A stretch of DNA of 64,000 nucleotides from Micromonospora lupini str. Lupac 08 (GCF_000297395.2 NZ_HF570108.1:6476053-6540052); one strand, 5' to 3'. Counted from the first letter of the stretch, positions 8,506 through 18,684 are shown. Program-made: numbers and translations. Notes: generated from the letters alone by a model not told the origin.

Positions 8506-11500
8506 GTGTACCAGGTGCGTAACGTGCCGGACATGGCCTTTCGGACCTGGGGCAGACTACTGCTCACGGCGCTCGGGGTGAGCGTGCTGGCCGGAGCCGG
8601 CCAGCTCGGCGTCGCGTACGGCTTCGGCATCGTCCGACTCACCGGCGCCTTCACCGGCACGACCGTCAACCAGTGGCCGGCCCAGCTCGTCTGGGTGGGC
8701 TGGTTCGCCGCGAACGCCGCCGTCGCCGGCGCCGTCCTGACCGGGCGCCTGGCCCGCCGGGACGCACCGCCGCCCAGCATCGGCCGGCAACTGGCCATCG
8801 GCGGCGCGGCGGCGCTCGGCGCCACCGCAGTGGCCCCGCTCTGCATGCAGCCCGCCCGAGCCGCCGAGTTGATCTCGGTGGACCCGGTCTGGGCAGTCGG
8901 CATCTGCGCCATCCTCGGGGCGGTCATCGGAGCGGGCGCGGCCGTCGCCGTGCTGTTCCGACCGGAACTGGGCTGGAACATGGCGGCCGTGGCCGGTGCG
9001 GTCTGGCTGCTGGCGTTGATCTCCGTCCTGCCGTCGCTCGGCACGGCCGGCGCGTTGCCCACGGTCCGCCTCGGCGTCCTCGAACCGAACTGGCTGGACG
9101 ACGCCGCCGCGCAGCGTCTGGCGCTGCTCCTGCTGCCCGTGGTGGCGCTGCTCACGGGCGCCGCGACCGCCGGGTTGGCCCGCTGGCGCGGCCAGGTTCC
9201 GCTGGTCAGCGGAGCGACCGGGGTGGCCGGTCCCGTGCTTGTGGCATTCGCGTACCTGACCGCCGGCCCCGGCGACGCGGTGGACCGCTACCAGACCACG
9301 CCCTACTACGGCGCGTTGATCGCGATCCTCGCCGGCGCCCTCGGCGCGGCGGCCGCGGCCCTGCTGCGCTGGCCCGTCGGCGCCCGCACCGCCGCCCCCC
9401 AGGCGATCGAGCCGACCGACATCCTGCGCCCGCTGCCCGCCGGCCCGCCCCTGCCGGGCACCGAAGCGGCGACGTCGACGGATCCGGTCGACGACCGCCG
9501 CGACACCGAGCCCACCGCCGAAACGGCCGCCGCCGGTGGACAACTGGCCGACACCGGTCCAGGTCCGCGCGCCGCCGACGACACCGCCACCGTACGCACC
9601 GTCCCCGCGCACTGGGACTGGCCGGCGACCACGGCCAGCGGCCAGCACGGCCCCGTCCCCGCCGACGCGACCCGCCCGGAGCAGGCGCCCCGGCAGGTCG
9701 GCCGCCGTCAGCGCACCCACACCGCCCCGGACGTACCGAAGGCGGGCGCCTCGACCGAGGACGCACTCCGCACGGGCGGGCAGCACGACCGTGGGACCAA
9801 CCCACCGGCCCCCGCCTCCTGGCTGACCGACCCGACCGGCGAGTTCACCGCCGGGCGACAGTCGACGCCGTCGAGCCGGGACGGCGACACCCCGACCGTC
9901 CCGGCGTCCACGGCTGCGACGTCCGCCGCTGAGACGTCCACCCTCCCGGCCGGTGATACCGGAGCCGTCGACCCGACGCCCGACGCGGGCGGCGACGACC
10001 CGACCGGCAGGAACGAGCCGGGCAGCGACCATCCGACGACCGGCAACCCGGTCGCCCCCGTCACCGGCACGGCGGCCCAGGGCACCACGAGCACGTCGGT
10101 CGCGGGCAGCCCCAACACCCCGGTCGCGGACGACGGCCAGCAGGTCGCGGGCAGCACGAGCACGCCGGTCGCGGGCAGCACCGGCACGCCGGTCTTGGGT
10201 GACGGCCCGGCCGACTCCCCCGCACCCAAGCCGCGCCGTACGCGCAAGCCGAAGTCCGCTCCGGTCGGGTCGGGCACGATCGAGGGCACGGCACCGGCCG
10301 GACGGGAGTTGGCCGCCACCGAGGCGACCAGCGGCGGTGGGCCCACGGTGACCGGCGGCGGTACGCCGAAGGCGAGCACGCCGGATGGGGACTCCCCCGT
10401 CGCAGGGGCGGGCCTTCCCGCGCCCGCCGACTCGGACCCGAAGGTCGCCGACGGCGCCGCCCACGCCCCGACGGAGGCCGCCGCTGACGATGCGGCAGCA
10501 CCGCCAGCCGGATTGACCTCTGGTCCCGTGGCGGCACCAGCCGCTGGATCGGCCACCGACAGCACGGCAGGTGCTGGATCGACCGGTGGACGCACGGCAG
10601 GTGTCGAGTCGGCCACTGACAGCACGGCAGGTGCCGGATCGACCAGCGGGCGCACGGCACCGGCCGCCGGAACCATCGGTGGGGGCATGGCGGCAGCCGC
10701 CGGATCGACCGGTGGGCGCACCAGGCGGCCGGCCCGGTCCGGCAAGGCCATCGACGTGACCGGCGCCGACTCCGCTGGTGCCGTCGACCAGGGCGCTCCC
10801 CTGCCCGGCCAGGACGCCGCGTCCGGCCAGGAGAACCAGGCCGACGGGAAAGATCCGCAGGGTCAGACTGCCGGGATGGGCGGAGAGAGCCGGCGCGCCG
10901 GGGTCACCAGCACCGAGCCGGAGGGCACCGACGTCGGGGGTGGTGATCCCGCACCGGTCGAGAGGTTTTCGACGGGCCGCGCCGAACCGTCCGCGACCGA
11001 GGGCGACGGCCGCGCTTCGTCGCTGTTCGGGGAGGCGACTGCCGACGCCCCGACGACCGACCGGTGGACTCCGGCGGCCCCGGCCTGGCCGGTCACCTCG
11101 GCGTGGACCACCGAGCCGGAGACGGAAACGACTGCCCCCGAAGCGTCCGCTTCGGATGCTCCAGTCGTCGCGGAGGACTGGACGCCGCGCTTCCGGCACC
11201 GGGCGCCGCTGCCGGACCTGAGCCGCGCCAGCACCTGGGACGCCTTCAACACCACTCGACGCACATCGGATCGGACCGCCAGCACGACGGACCAGGGCGC
11301 CAGCACGCCCGACCTGAGCGCCAGCACCCCGGAACTGAGCGTCGGCACGCCGGGACTGAGCGGGCCGACCGACCCGACCGTCAGCAGGCCAGGCCGGGGC
11401 GGGCCGACCGACTCGGCCGCCAGCACGACGGACCAGGGCAGCCCGTCCGCCGCCACGCTTGGCGGGACCCGGTCGAGAGACCGCGCCGCCAGCACGACGG

Positions 11501-12084
11501 ACCAGGACTACAGCACGCCAGACCGAGGCAACAGCACGACGGACCGGGACAGCAGCACGACGGGCCGGGTCGCCGGCAGGCGCGGCCGGCTCGCCGACGC
11601 TGCTGGGGCATCCGCCGCGGCGGGACGTGTCGTGCCGCCGTCGGCCGGTCCGGGCATACCGGAGCAGGGTGGCACGTCCGGCACCGCCGACAGAGGCACG
11701 TCCGCCACCGACAGGGGCGCGTCCGCCACCGCCGACAGAGGCGCGTCCGCCACGGACAGGGGCGCGTCCGGCACCGCCGACACAGGCGGAACGGACAGCG
11801 ACGGAGGGCCGGACAGCGATGCCCGGCGGGCCGAGGCGACGTCCACGGACGGCGTGGAGCAGCCCTCCCGGCGGGGACGGCTCGGTGGCCTGTTCCGGCG
11901 CAACCGGGCCCGGGCCGACGAGGAGAAGCGGCCCGCAGCGGATGCGGCGGAGCCGCTGGCCACGCAGGACGAGGAGTTCGTCGACTGGGTCGCCGGGCTC
12001 GGCAAGCCGATCGCGGACAACGAGCCCGAGCAGGAGAACGGCCGTCGCTCGCTGCGCTCCACCGGCCGGCATCACCGCGACTGA
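8506..12084 (+). CDS. Large membrane protein with long repetitive low-complexity C-terminal region
   Basis: 1,192 residues from GTG 8506; ATG 8533 (MAFRTWGR) is an equally good start, and neither has a strong ribosome site. Residues about 10-290 contain eight hydrophobic segments. Residues about 300-1130 are Ala/Thr/Gly/Ser/Pro/Asp-rich and carry degenerate tandem repeats: AGSTGGRT-type units (about 10550-10740), STTDQG/STPDLS units (about 11275-11570) and DRGASAT units (about 11690-11800). The C-terminus is charged and looks folded or conserved, with GRLGGLFRRNRARADEEKR then EEFVDWVAGLGKP. The plus strand was preferred over a long opposite frame because of the hydrophobic helices and GC-rich third positions. 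No named family is recognised; function unknown. Confidence 0.75.
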   Translation: MYQVRNVPDMAFRTWGRLLLTALGVSVLAGAGQLGVAYGFGIVRLTGAFTGTTVNQWPAQLVWVGWFAANAAVAGAVLTGRLARRDAPPPSIGRQLAIGGAAALGATAVAPLCMQPARAAELISVDPVWAVGICAILGAVIGAGAAVAVLFRPELGWNMAAVAGAVWLLALISVLPSLGTAGALPTVRLGVLEPNWLDDAAAQRLALLLLPVVALLTGAATAGLARWRGQVPLVSGATGVAGPVLVAFAYLTAGPGDAVDRYQTTPYYGALIAILAGALGAAAAALLRWPVGARTAAPQAIEPTDILRPLPAGPPLPGTEAATSTDPVDDRRDTEPTAETAAAGGQLADTGPGPRAADDTATVRTVPAHWDWPATTASGQHGPVPADATRPEQAPRQVGRRQRTHTAPDVPKAGASTEDALRTGGQHDRGTNPPAPASWLTDPTGEFTAGRQSTPSSRDGDTPTVPASTAATSAAETSTLPAGDTGAVDPTPDAGGDDPTGRNEPGSDHPTTGNPVAPVTGTAAQGTTSTSVAGSPNTPVADDGQQVAGSTSTPVAGSTGTPVLGDGPADSPAPKPRRTRKPKSAPVGSGTIEGTAPAGRELAATEATSGGGPTVTGGGTPKASTPDGDSPVAGAGLPAPADSDPKVADGAAHAPTEAAADDAAAPPAGLTSGPVAAPAAGSATDSTAGAGSTGGRTAGVESATDSTAGAGSTSGRTAPAAGTIGGGMAAAAGSTGGRTRRPARSGKAIDVTGADSAGAVDQGAPLPGQDAASGQENQADGKDPQGQTAGMGGESRRAGVTSTEPEGTDVGGGDPAPVERFSTGRAEPSATEGDGRASSLFGEATADAPTTDRWTPAAPAWPVTSAWTTEPETETTAPEASASDAPVVAEDWTPRFRHRAPLPDLSRASTWDAFNTTRRTSDRTASTTDQGASTPDLSASTPELSVGTPGLSGPTDPTVSRPGRGGPTDSAASTTDQGSPSAATLGGTRSRDRAASTTDQDYSTPDRGNSTTDRDSSTTGRVAGRRGRLADAAGASAAAGRVVPPSAGPGIPEQGGTSGTADRGTSATDRGASATADRGASATDRGASGTADTGGTDSDGGPDSDARRAEATSTDGVEQPSRRGRLGGLFRRNRARADEEKRPAADAAEPLATQDEEFVDWVAGLGKPIADNEPEQENGRRSLRSTGRHHRD

Positions 12085-12095
12085 CCACCCCAACG

Positions 12096-12172
12096 TGATC
12101 GACTCGGGTTCCTTGAATCCGGGCTGTCCACCGCGCTCGGACGCCCCGATTTCAGTGAACCCGAGTCGATCA
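12096..12172. repeat. Dispersed palindromic repeat, family B, copy 1
   Basis: Perfect 16-bp arms TGATCGACTCGGGTTC / GAACCCGAGTCGATCA at the two ends, with further partial pairing inside. It fills the gap between the convergent ends of the repetitive membrane protein and thiC, so it probably works as a bidirectional terminator. Copy 2 is at 25244-25320. Confidence 0.85.
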
Positions 12173-12184
12173 TGACGCACCAGG

Positions 12185-13777
<1,593 letters not shown>

Positions 13778-13794
13778 GACAACCTCCCTGGTGA

Positions 13795-14580
13795 TCAGGC
13801 GGACCAGCCGAAGTGATCCAGCGGCCCGCGCCCCGCGCCCAGCTCCCAACTCCGCGCGCCGGACAGCGCGCGGAGCACGTACTCCTTGGCGGCCCCGACC
13901 GCCGCCGGCACCGGATCGCCAAGCGCGAGCCGCACGGCGATCGCCGCCGAGAATGAGCACCCGGTGCCGTGGGTGTGCCGGGTGTCCACGCGTGGCCCGC
14001 GCAGCAGGGTCGTGACGCCTCCCCCGTGCAGCACGTCGACCGCTTCGTCCCCACCCAGGTCACCGCCGGTGACCACCACGTGCTCCGGGCCGCCGGCCGC
14101 GAGGGCCTCCGCGGCGACGACCATCCCGGCCAGGTCGTCCACCGGGCGTCCGGTGATGGCCGCGGCCTCCGCGCAGTTCGGCGTCGCCACCCGGGCGTAC
14201 GGGAGCAGCCGCTCCACCGCGCCCACCACGCCGAGCCGGTGGCCGCTCGTGGCCACCAGCACCGGATCGACGACGAGTTGGGGCAGCCGGCCGTCCCGGG
14301 CGGCCTGGGCCACCACGTCGGCGACGGCGGGCGTGCCGAGCATTCCCGTCTTGACCGCGCGCACGGTGAAGTCGGCGAGGACGCTGTCCAACTGCTCGGT
14401 GACCGTGCGCGGCGGCAACGGCAGGACGGCGTCGACACCCCTGGTGTTCTGGGCGGTGACAGCCGTGAGGACGCTGGTGCCGTACGCCCCGAGCGCCGCG
14501 AAGACCTTCAGGTCGGCCTGGATGCCAGCGCCGCCGCCGGAGTCGGAGCCGGCGATGGTGAGGATGGTCTTCGGGGTCAC
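13795..14580 (-). CDS. thiD: Bifunctional HMP kinase / HMP-P kinase ThiD
   Basis: 261 residues. The GTG start at 14580 overlaps the upstream stop as GTGA and follows AGGGAAAG. Ribokinase-fold enzyme phosphorylating HMP and HMP-P to HMP-PP. Seen: TILTIAGSDSGGGAGIQADLK at the N-terminus (substrate site), VDPVLVATSGH, VVVTGGDLGG, and the anion-hole/catalytic GTGCSFSAAIA near residue 210. It supplies the pyrimidine half for ThiE. Its start region abuts palindromic repeat A copy 2. Confidence 0.97.
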   Translation of the reverse strand: MTPKTILTIAGSDSGGGAGIQADLKVFAALGAYGTSVLTAVTAQNTRGVDAVLPLPPRTVTEQLDSVLADFTVRAVKTGMLGTPAVADVVAQAARDGRLPQLVVDPVLVATSGHRLGVVGAVERLLPYARVATPNCAEAAAITGRPVDDLAGMVVAAEALAAGGPEHVVVTGGDLGGDEAVDVLHGGGVTTLLRGPRVDTRHTHGTGCSFSAAIAVRLALGDPVPAAVGAAKEYVLRALSGARSWELGAGRGPLDHFGWSA

Positions 14581-15410
14581 GGGCTTTCCCTGGTTGCGGT
14601 TGGGGGCTGCGGCCGACCGTGCCCACTCCGGGCGGTCAGGCTTGATCCCTGCGTGGGCACGGTCGGCCGCAGCCCTGACCGGGAGACCTCCGTGCGCCCG
14701 TGCCCGCTTTCGGGCGGCTTCGAGCTGACCGCCTTGACATATGCGCTGGTCAAGCTCGCCACTATTTCGGCGGGATCGGTGGCTCGCATGATCGCGCCCA
14801 GCACTGCCACTCCGGCGGCGCCCGCCTCTACACAAGCGGTTACGCGGTCCGGGGTTTCTACGCCGCCGAGCGCCAGGACGGGCACGGGGCTGCGCCGGAT
14901 CAGGCTCGCGAGACCGTCGGGTCGCAGGGGCGGGCCGTAACCGGGTTTGCTGCGGCTCGGGAAGACCGGCGACAGGGTCGCGTAGTCCTCCCTGGTGAGT
15001 CGGAGCAACTCCGCCTCGTCATGGCAGGAGCGGCCGACGAGGCGGCAGCGCGGTGCCGGGTAGGGGCCGGCGGCCGGCAGGTGCACGGCGTCGCCGTCGA
15101 GCGGATCCGGGCCGGCAACGATGAGCGTCCCGCCCGCCTCCGCGAGGATCGGGCGCAGGTCGGCGGCGAGGGCAGCGCGCTCGGCTCGGGGCAGGTCCTT
15201 CTCGCGCAACAGGACGGCCCGCACTCCTCCGGCCACGGCAGCAGCCACGATCTCCGCGAGTGGTCGCCGTGCCTGCCAGCGGTCGGTCAGCACGACGATC
15301 CCCCCGATCGCCGAGATCTTGGTGAGAAAACGCCCCTCCAGGGGCCGTTTCGTACCAAGATCCGGAGCCGGCGAGCCCGCCGGCCCGGCTGCGCCCGTCC
15401 ACCCGGTCAC
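14577..15410 (-). CDS. ThiE/TenI-family protein, divergent paralogue in thi operon
   Basis: 277 residues if started at GTG 15410, which overlaps the thiG stop (GTGA). A later GTG in IVVLTDRW (about 15290), preceded by GGGGGGATC, is an alternative. The core (residues about 37-233) matches the thiamine phosphate synthase/TenI barrel: VLLREKD, SPVFPSRSKPGYG, PVPVLALGG and AAGVAVLGAIM. The usual ThiE motifs ND(R) and H-x-G-x-x-D are replaced here (IVAGPDPLDGDAVHLPA), so catalysis as ThiE is doubtful; a TenI-like thiazole role is possible. The N-terminal 36 residues and the last 40 or so are encoded by palindromic repeats, in frame, so the ends look like insertions. Confidence 0.8.
   Translation of the reverse strand: MTGWTGAAGPAGSPAPDLGTKRPLEGRFLTKISAIGGIVVLTDRWQARRPLAEIVAAAVAGGVRAVLLREKDLPRAERAALAADLRPILAEAGGTLIVAGPDPLDGDAVHLPAAGPYPAPRCRLVGRSCHDEAELLRLTREDYATLSPVFPSRSKPGYGPPLRPDGLASLIRRSPVPVLALGGVETPDRVTACVEAGAAGVAVLGAIMRATDPAEIVASLTSAYVKAVSSKPPESGHGRTEVSRSGLRPTVPTQGSSLTARSGHGRPQPPTATRESP
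14598..14674. repeat. Dispersed palindromic repeat, family A, copy 2
   Basis: Perfect 20-bp arms (14606-14625 and 14654-14673) around a 28-base centre (14626-14653) identical to copy 1 at 4004-4031. It lies within the 3' end of the ThiE/TenI-like gene, just before the thiD start. Confidence 0.85.
15315..15362. repeat. Palindromic repeat (family C) at the thiG / thiE-like junction
   Basis: Interrupted inverted repeat: GATCTTGGT at one end and ACCAAGATC at the other, with AAAACGCCCC / GGGGCCGTTT inside and TCCA at the centre. It stays in frame inside the 5' part of the ThiE/TenI-like gene. Only one copy was seen in this window. Confidence 0.75.
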
Positions 15411-16177
15411 AGGTCTGGTCTTCCCTCGTCGGGGGTGGACGGGAGGGCGTGGAAGCGGCGGGCGATCCGGCCCGCACCGGCGGCCAGCCGGCCGGCCTCG
15501 ACGGCGTACCGCATCGCCGTCGCCATCGCCACCGGGTCGGCGGCCCGGGTGACCGCGCTGGCCAGCAGGACGGCGTCGCAGCCCAGCTCCATGGCCAGGG
15601 CCGCGTCGGACGCCGTGCCGATGCCGGCGTCGAGGATCACGGGTACGTCCACGCTCTGGCGGATCAGCCGGATGTGGTGCGGGTTGCCGATGCCGAGCCC
15701 CGAGCCGATCGGCGCGCCGGCGGGCATCACCGCGGCGCAGCCCACGTCGGCGAGGCGGCGGGCGAGCACCGGGTCGTCACTTGTGTACGGCAGCACCGTG
15801 AAGCCGTCGGCGACCAACTCCTCGGCGGCGCGGAGCAGTTCCACGCCGTCGGGCAGCAGCGTCCGTTCGTCGCCGATCACCTCCAGCTTGACCCAGTCGG
15901 TGTCGAACGCGTCGCGCGCCAGCCGGGCCACCTTCACCGCCTCGGTGGCGGTGTGGCAGCCGGCGGTGTTCGGCAGCAGCCGTACGCCGCACCGGTCCAT
16001 CAGGTCGAGCAACCCTCCGGCGGTGCCCGGGGCGGTGTCCACCCGGCGCAGCGCCAGCGTGACCAGCTCGGTGCCGGACGCGCGGATCGCCTGTTCCAGA
16101 ACGTGCAGGTTCGCGGCACCGCCGGTACCGAGGATCAGCCGCGACGTGAAGGCCACCCCACCCAGGTCGAACGCCAT
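15407..16177 (-). CDS. thiG: Thiazole synthase ThiG
   Basis: 256 residues from ATG 16177. An in-frame GTG at 16186 overlaps the thiS stop (GTGA) and could be used instead. ThiG joins deoxyxylulose phosphate, dehydroglycine and ThiS-thiocarboxylate into the thiazole. Seen: FTSRLILGTGG near the N-terminus, ALRRVD, LLPNTAGCHTATEAV, WVKLEVIGDERTLLPD (the KLEVI stretch carries the Schiff-base Lys) and PVILDAGIGTASDAALAMELGCDAVLLASAV. It follows thiS and thiO, its functional partners. Confidence 0.97.
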   Translation of the reverse strand: MAFDLGGVAFTSRLILGTGGAANLHVLEQAIRASGTELVTLALRRVDTAPGTAGGLLDLMDRCGVRLLPNTAGCHTATEAVKVARLARDAFDTDWVKLEVIGDERTLLPDGVELLRAAEELVADGFTVLPYTSDDPVLARRLADVGCAAVMPAGAPIGSGLGIGNPHHIRLIRQSVDVPVILDAGIGTASDAALAMELGCDAVLLASAVTRAADPVAMATAMRYAVEAGRLAAGAGRIARRFHALPSTPDEGRPDL

Positions 16178-16182
16178 GGCAC

Positions 16183-16383
16183 TCACCCGCCCTGCGCGGC
16201 GGTGAGCACCTCGACGCGGTCGCCGTCGCGCAGCACAGTGGCCGGCCAACCGGCACGGGGCACCACCTCGCCGTTCACCGCTACCGCGACGCCACGCTGG
16301 TGCGGGGCGACGTCGCGGACCACGTCGGCCACCGACGCGCCACCGGGGACGCTGCGCCCGGTCCCGTTCACCGTCAACTCCAC
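16183..16383 (-). CDS. thiS: Sulfur carrier protein ThiS
   Basis: 66 residues, GTG start at 16383 after GAGGAGGACCT; it overlaps the end of thiO by 10 bases. Ubiquitin-like beta-grasp protein: MELTVNG at the start, VAVAVNGEVVPR in the middle, and the diagnostic C-terminal GG that is adenylated and thiocarboxylated. No thiF (adenylyltransferase) is in the window, so that partner must be encoded elsewhere. Confidence 0.96.
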   Translation of the reverse strand: MELTVNGTGRSVPGGASVADVVRDVAPHQRGVAVAVNGEVVPRAGWPATVLRDGDRVEVLTAAQGG

Positions 16384-17669
16384 AGGTCCTCCTCGGTCGT
16401 CCGTCCAGGTCCGTCCGCCTCGCCCGCGCCGGGCCGGGCCACGTCGCCGGCCGACGAACCGACGGTGCGCCGGCGTCCGCTCAGGTCACCCGCGTCGGGT
16501 CGGGCCACGTCGCCGGTCCCGGCCGACGACGTGACGGTGCGCCGGGGTCCGCTCCGGTCGCCCGAGCGGGGACGGGCCGGTGGCGCGTCGGTGAACCGGT
16601 CCGCGCCGAAGGGTCCGAGCAGCGGGTCGGCCACGCCTGTGGTCACCAGGTCGGCGATCGTCTCGGCGGTGATCGGGGTGAGCACGATGCCGTGCCGGTG
16701 GTGCCCGGTGGCGGCCAGGACGTCCGGCCGGCCGGGCAGCGGCCCGAGGATCGGCGCGTTGTCCGGGGTGCCGGGCCGCAGGCCGGCGACCGCCTCGACC
16801 AGGTCGTACTCGGTCAGCTCGGGCAGCAGGTCGACACCTGCGCGCAGCAGCCGCTGCACGGCGCCCGCGGTGACAGTGGTGTCGGAGCGCTCCTCGACAG
16901 TCGCGCCGAGCACGACCTCGCCGTCGGCGCGGGGCACCAGGTAGACGTGCTCGCCGTCGGCGTACCCCCGGATCACGTGCCGGAAGCCCGGCGCGACGCC
17001 GCCGGGCGCGCGCAGCCGCAGGATCTGGCCCTTCACCGGCCGCACGGGCAGGCCGGTGAGGGCTGCGGCCCCGCAGCCGGCGGCGACCACTGTCACCCGG
17101 GCGTCCACGTCGGACAGTCGACGGACCGGCCGTGGCACGAACGCCGCGTTGGCCCGCTGCGCGGCCGTGCGCAGCGCCGGCACCAGCAGCCGGGGGTCGA
17201 CCTGGTGGTCGGTGGGCGCGAGCGCGCCGCCGCGCACCCGAGGGGCGAGCGCCGGTTCGCGGTCGCGCAGCTCGCTCGGGCGCAGCGGTGTCACCGGCAG
17301 ACCCAATCCCTGTTGGTACGCCCACAGCCGGCGCGCCTCGGCCAGGTCGTCGCCGGTCAGCCCGACCATCAGCGTGCCCTCGGTCCGGTAGCCGATCTCG
17401 ACGCCGCTCGCCTCGGTCAGCTCGGCGGCGAAGCCGGGCCAGCGGGCGGCGGACGCGACCAGCAGCTCGGTCAGCCGCCGCTCACCGAAGTACGCCTCGG
17501 CGACCGGGGAGAGCATGCCGGCGGCGACCGCCGACGCCCCCGAGCCGGGGGCCGGGTCGTGCACCGCCACCCGTAGTCCGCGCGTGGCGCAGCGCCAGGC
17601 GATCGCGAGCCCGATCGGCCCCGCGCCGACCACCGCCACGTCCACGGCGGGGGCGGCCGATCCCGTCAC
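16374..17669 (-). CDS. thiO: Glycine oxidase ThiO
   Basis: 431 residues. The GTG at 17669 overlaps the thiE stop (GTGA). FAD enzyme oxidising glycine to iminoglycine for thiazole synthesis. Seen: dinucleotide motif VDVAVVGAGPIGLAIAWRCATRG at the N-terminus, AAGMLSPVAEAYF, DHQVDPRLLVPAL, KGQILRLR and a DNAPILGPLPGRPDVLAATGHHRHGI C-terminal FAD segment. Residues beyond about 365 form a low-complexity tail with two copies of a unit like RRTVxSSAG..DVARPxAG. ThiO normally ends near residue 370, so this tail is an extra. Confidence 0.95.
   Translation of the reverse strand: MTGSAAPAVDVAVVGAGPIGLAIAWRCATRGLRVAVHDPAPGSGASAVAAGMLSPVAEAYFGERRLTELLVASAARWPGFAAELTEASGVEIGYRTEGTLMVGLTGDDLAEARRLWAYQQGLGLPVTPLRPSELRDREPALAPRVRGGALAPTDHQVDPRLLVPALRTAAQRANAAFVPRPVRRLSDVDARVTVVAAGCGAAALTGLPVRPVKGQILRLRAPGGVAPGFRHVIRGYADGEHVYLVPRADGEVVLGATVEERSDTTVTAGAVQRLLRAGVDLLPELTEYDLVEAVAGLRPGTPDNAPILGPLPGRPDVLAATGHHRHGIVLTPITAETIADLVTTGVADPLLGPFGADRFTDAPPARPRSGDRSGPRRTVTSSAGTGDVARPDAGDLSGRRRTVGSSAGDVARPGAGEADGPGRTTEEDLWS
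16410..16570. repeat. Imperfect direct repeat inside the thiO tail
   Basis: Two near-identical units of about 65-70 bases, each holding the sequence for RRTV-SSAG and GDVARP. On the plus strand the shared pieces are GGGCCACGTCGCCGG and ACGGTGCGCCGG. In-frame expansion explains the unusual C-terminus of ThiO. Confidence 0.7.
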
Positions 17670-18289
17670 GCCAGGGCCCGGAGCAGCTCGGCGGTGGCGG
17701 CGGCCGGGTCGGTGGCGGCGGAGAGCGCGCCGACCACCGCCACCCCGTACGCCCCGGCGGCCCGCAGCGCCGGCACCCGGGCTGCGGTCACCCCGCCGAT
17801 CGCGATGACCGGCACGTCGACGGCGTCGGCGACGGCGCGGACGCCGGTGGGCCCGATGGGGTCCGGCAGGCCGTCCTTGGTGCTTGTGGCGTGGCACGGC
17901 CCGACGCCCAGGTAGCTGGCCCCGGCGGTGACCGCCGCGACAGCCGTCTCCGGCGCTCGGGCGGTGGCGCCGAGCACGCCGGTCGGGCCGAGCACGTGCC
18001 GGGCGGCGGCGACCGGCAGGTCGTCGGCCCCGACGTGCCCGCCTGCGGCGCCCACCGCGAGTGCCACGTGCAGCCGGTCGTTGACCAGGCAGGTCGCTCC
18101 GTACCGGGCGCAGAGCGCCAGCACCCGGCCGGCCAGGTCGTACGCCTCGCGGTCGGTCGCGGAGTCCTCCACCCGGACCTGCACGACGAGGTCGGCGCGG
18201 GCCGCCGTGAGGGCGGCCCGGACCACGGTGAGTGGGTCGCGCCCGGGTCGGGTGTCGGTGACGAGATGCAGTCGTCCAAGGGACGGCAC
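17666..18289 (-). CDS. thiE: Thiamine-phosphate synthase ThiE
   Basis: 207 residues, GTG start at 18289 after GGGAGGAG. Couples HMP-PP with thiazole phosphate to give thiamine phosphate. Motifs are close to classical ThiE: LHLVTDTRPGRDP at the N-terminus, CLVNDRLHVALAVGAAGGHVGADDLP (substrate/Mg site), YLGVGPCHATSTKDGLPDPIG (pyrophosphate loop) and VPVIAIGGV. It is the first gene behind the TPP riboswitch. A second, divergent family member sits further down the operon. Confidence 0.96.
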   Translation of the reverse strand: MPSLGRLHLVTDTRPGRDPLTVVRAALTAARADLVVQVRVEDSATDREAYDLAGRVLALCARYGATCLVNDRLHVALAVGAAGGHVGADDLPVAAARHVLGPTGVLGATARAPETAVAAVTAGASYLGVGPCHATSTKDGLPDPIGPTGVRAVADAVDVPVIAIGGVTAARVPALRAAGAYGVAVVGALSAATDPAAATAELLRALA

Positions 18290-18301
18290 GGCAACGCTCC
18301 T

Positions 18302-18388
18302 CCCTGCGCCGGCATTACCCGGATCAGGTTCGACGGTCGGGGGCTGTCAGCCCCCCTCTCAGCCCGGTACACCGGGCTCCCGTGGGTT
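18302..18388 (-). promoter_or_regulatory. TPP riboswitch (thi box) of the thi operon
   Basis: Read on the minus strand, it contains the conserved CTGAGAGG and later GAACCTGATCCGGGTAATG then CCGGCGCAGGGA. A GC-rich P1/P2 helix uses ACGGGAGCCCGG...CCGGGCT, and GGGGGCTG-CAGCCCCC forms the variable helix. It ends directly at the thiE ribosome site (GGGAGGAG, 18295-18303). TPP binding would therefore most simply mask translation start (inference); no separate terminator stem is evident. Confidence 0.95.
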
Positions 18389-18399
18389 ACTTGCGTGTC

Positions 18400-18428
18400 A
18401 CCGTACGACAGTTCCGACGGCCTGCCAA
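18400..18428 (-). promoter_or_regulatory. Sigma70-type promoter of the thi operon
   Basis: Minus strand: TTGGCA (-35; 18423-18428), exact 17-base spacer, TACGGT (-10; 18400-18405, fits TANNNT). The start point would fall about 18393, just before the riboswitch. Confidence 0.75.
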
Positions 18429-18684
18429 GGGAGGGGTCGTCGGCGCAGCTCGGCTAAATCGATTGGGCACTTTCTCCGGTCCTGTTCGGAATGTCGCCCG
18501 CCGTTGCAGAACCGTTACCCGCCGGCATCTTGCCCGACATCGATACACCAGAATTAATTTGTTCAGCGATTCGACAAAATGCCGGCGTGGACGCCCTGGC
18601 ACGGTGTCCTGACCGGCTCCATCCGGGACGGTCTTCGGCGAGCCGGCCCCCGCGATTCCTGTCCACCGCGACATTGGAGGCGGC

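Noticed and set aside
8557..12180. Open frame of 1,207 codons on the minus strand opposite the repetitive membrane protein
   Set aside because: Product is Arg/Gly-rich with no membrane or domain pattern; the plus-strand frame has eight hydrophobic helices and GC-rich third positions.
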